Of a DNA stretch of 64,000 nucleotides, positions 62,161 to 64,000 are shown in pieces. The first letter of the stretch is position 1, and every line of letters begins with the position of its first letter. This stretch comes from Spirodela intermedia (Eukaryota; Streptophyta; Magnoliopsida; Alismatales; Araceae), in NCBI GenBank assembly GCA_902729315.2, contig LR746275.1, positions 1,334,501-1,398,500 of the forward strand, written 5' to 3'. The notes beneath the pieces are model-generated. The model was not told where the DNA came from. It was given only the letters and a program-made list of their open reading frames with translations, and ran no database searches. Both the position numbers and the translations under genes were made by a program.

Positions 62161-64000
62161 CTTTGATCTGATGACCCCTGATAGAGAATTACATCATGAG
62201 AATATTATAATTTGACTCTACTTGTCCCATAGTATGTAGTGGTTGAACAATGAGGATACAGTCCACATTACTTAAATAACTAAAAACAAAGCTATCACAA
62301 ATTATAATAACCATGATAGAATTCCAAAGAAATATCTTAATATAAGCTTTTCCCCATGCTAGAAATTCTAATACTCATAATAACTCCATAGTTAGGATAT
62401 GGGTTGCACTTACATAGGTCGTGCCTTTTACCTGTAATGGGCCAAATCAAAAAATAGTACACATGAGATATAAAATCAAAAACTTAACAGTTTTTCTGAT
62501 CAGTATGATGCATTGATTTTCCACTGACTTCAACTTGTCAATAAATATATCTACTTTGATTTTTAGAATATGGATATTGTCAATAAATATATGTCTTTCT
62601 CTCATAATAAGTCAAAAAACTTAATCAAAAGCATGTTGCAAACGTTATCAACTTCATAATTTTGATTTAGTGATTTAACGTAAAAATAATTTTTTATATC
62701 ATCAAAACATTTTGGGTTTATCCAAACTCAACACAACCCCTCCATTTTAACTTCACGGTAGAAGAAGGCACTTTTTTATGTGGTTAAGCTTTACTTAAGA
62801 TTGATAAACTTTTGATGCACATGACTTTTTTGCCCACTTTGTTAAATGCTTCTCATCTTCAAAATGGGAGAGCTCACTATTGAGCAAGATAATCCATGAC
62901 ATGAAGGTTTTAGGTCTGACCATTTTCTAGGTTGGTTTTCAATTGTTTGACCTACACAATTTTGAAATATGACATAAGTTGACTTAATCGTTGTAAATTT
63001 CTGTATCATATTATTTACTATCATCTTATTACATTTTAGATACAAAATATCTCATATCTAGCTTTCTCTTTCTTCGGCCTGCACGCCCTGTTGTCTGAAA
63101 ACGCTTCGTGCATTGTAGTTCATCCAAAACAGCTCATCCATTCTACATAAATGAGTGGTCATTGAGAGTCTTGTGGTTCTCTTCCTTTTGGTAGCTCCTC
63201 CGACTCATTCTCCATGTCCGTTACTTCTATGCGTAAGATAGGGAGCGCGGATGAGAGAGAGAGAATGAGTGAGAGCATGACAACAGTGGCCACTCTTTCC
63301 AGATCGGCCCGGAGGCCATGGTCAGGATCAACCATCGTTCGTCTCGGGTTTGGTCAAGGTGACCTTTGGCCTTGCCTTGGTGGCCATGGTCCTGGCATGG
63401 ACCACAACCACGATACATGGCAACAGCAGCGTAACCCCGGACAAACTCTAGGCAGGCGCAAGGCCGTGGCCTGCGCTGGACCCGGCAAGGCATTAGGCCT
63501 TCGCCCAGCGTCTCTCATCAACAGGGGCTCGGCTGGGCCAGTTTTCTGGTCTCCACCATGGCCTCTGGTACTGCCAAAACCAACCTCCACTGACGTCGGC
63601 TGGACAGCTCGCTAAGCACCAACAGACGTCGTCCCATAGGAAATCCTGCGTCATCGCAAAAAGATGGTTTGGCAGCGGGATCATCTACGGCGATGGTGAG
63701 GGGAAGGCCCACATTATCAAAGCGAAAGAAGAATATATGAGCAAAATTTGATAGTGCCACGATTATTCAAAACACTGTATTGATTTAGAATGCGATCCGA
63801 AAATATTTAAAAATAATAATCTTAGCATATAAGTCGTAATAATTTTTTTAGTCATTTGAATTAATCCAGGAGAGACTATACCCACTAGGCCTTGACCTCA
63901 ATGATCTATTATGTCTTCCAAGATATACTTCGTTTTATTGCATGCTGCAAAGTAAGTTACTAGTATCAATTCTTGGTGTCAACCACTAAACTATTCAGCA
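62161..64000. other. Intergenic DNA at right edge
   Basis: AT-rich to about 63050, possibly unreadable gypsy remains. A GC-rich patch at 63200-63730 has overlapping open frames on both strands, none of which I recognise and none flanked by convincing splice signals. AT-rich again to the end. Confidence 0.5.

Noticed and set aside
63214-63760. Overlapping 60-130 codon frames in a GC-rich patch
   Set aside because: Frames are open on both strands because of base composition; none shows a recognisable domain or splice context.
1-64000. CRISPR arrays, bacterial operons, replication origins, rRNA or tRNA genes
   Set aside because: Repeats present are microsatellites or degenerate tandem units without spacer structure. 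Gene architecture is eukaryotic. No tRNA or rRNA sequence was recognised by eye.

Overview
This is nuclear DNA from a flowering plant. Coding exons are split by AT-rich GT-AG introns, intergenic DNA is AT-rich and full of (GA)n/(CT)n microsatellites and decayed LTR retrotransposons, and all five intact genes are plant types. The very GC-rich first exons (ABCG, RETICULATA-related, mitochondrial L15, AP2-like) suggest a monocot outside the grasses; that placement is inference.

Layout. 1-2461: 3' part of a broken Ty1/copia element with its 3' LTR, lying directly against 2461-4020, a truncated duplicate (promoter, exon 1, start of exon 2) of the ABCG gene further right. 5390-7240: a second, older copia fossil. 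10220-14436 (minus): an intact 8-exon half-size ABCG transporter, 672 aa, whose 5' flank (14437-17360) is crowded with GA repeats and short tandem duplications. 18336-32721 (minus): a 22-exon villin, 930 aa, including an 11-nt microexon. 35570-39720: intergenic, AT-rich. 39724-45102 (minus): mitochondrial ribosomal protein uL15m, 4 exons, 293 aa. 45440-45700: a three-copy tandem repeat. 46968-53779 (minus): RETICULATA-related plastid membrane protein, 8 exons, 421 aa. 54868-60554 (plus): single-AP2-domain transcription factor of the At2g41710 type, 8 exons, 414 aa, with the 9-nt V-Y-L microexon. 60950-62160 (minus): a Ty3/gypsy pol fossil. 62160-64000: intergenic.

All five gene models were assembled by hand from splice signals, reading phase and remembered family sequence. 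In each one the exon lengths sum to a multiple of three and every junction restores the family motif. The genes are not a pathway: they are independent housekeeping or developmental loci (lipid/cuticle export, actin bundling, mitochondrial translation, leaf plastid development, transcription). RETICULATA-related and AP2-like are divergent, with 1.09 kb between their start codons.

I found no new multi-gene system. The points most worth a second look are the ABCG duplicate that lost its Walker A lysine and splice donor and then received a copia insertion in exon 2, the two microexons, two GC-AG introns, a (CT)n microsatellite serving as a splice-acceptor pyrimidine tract, a possible helicase fossil inside a RETICULATA intron, and PPR-like fragments upstream of villin.
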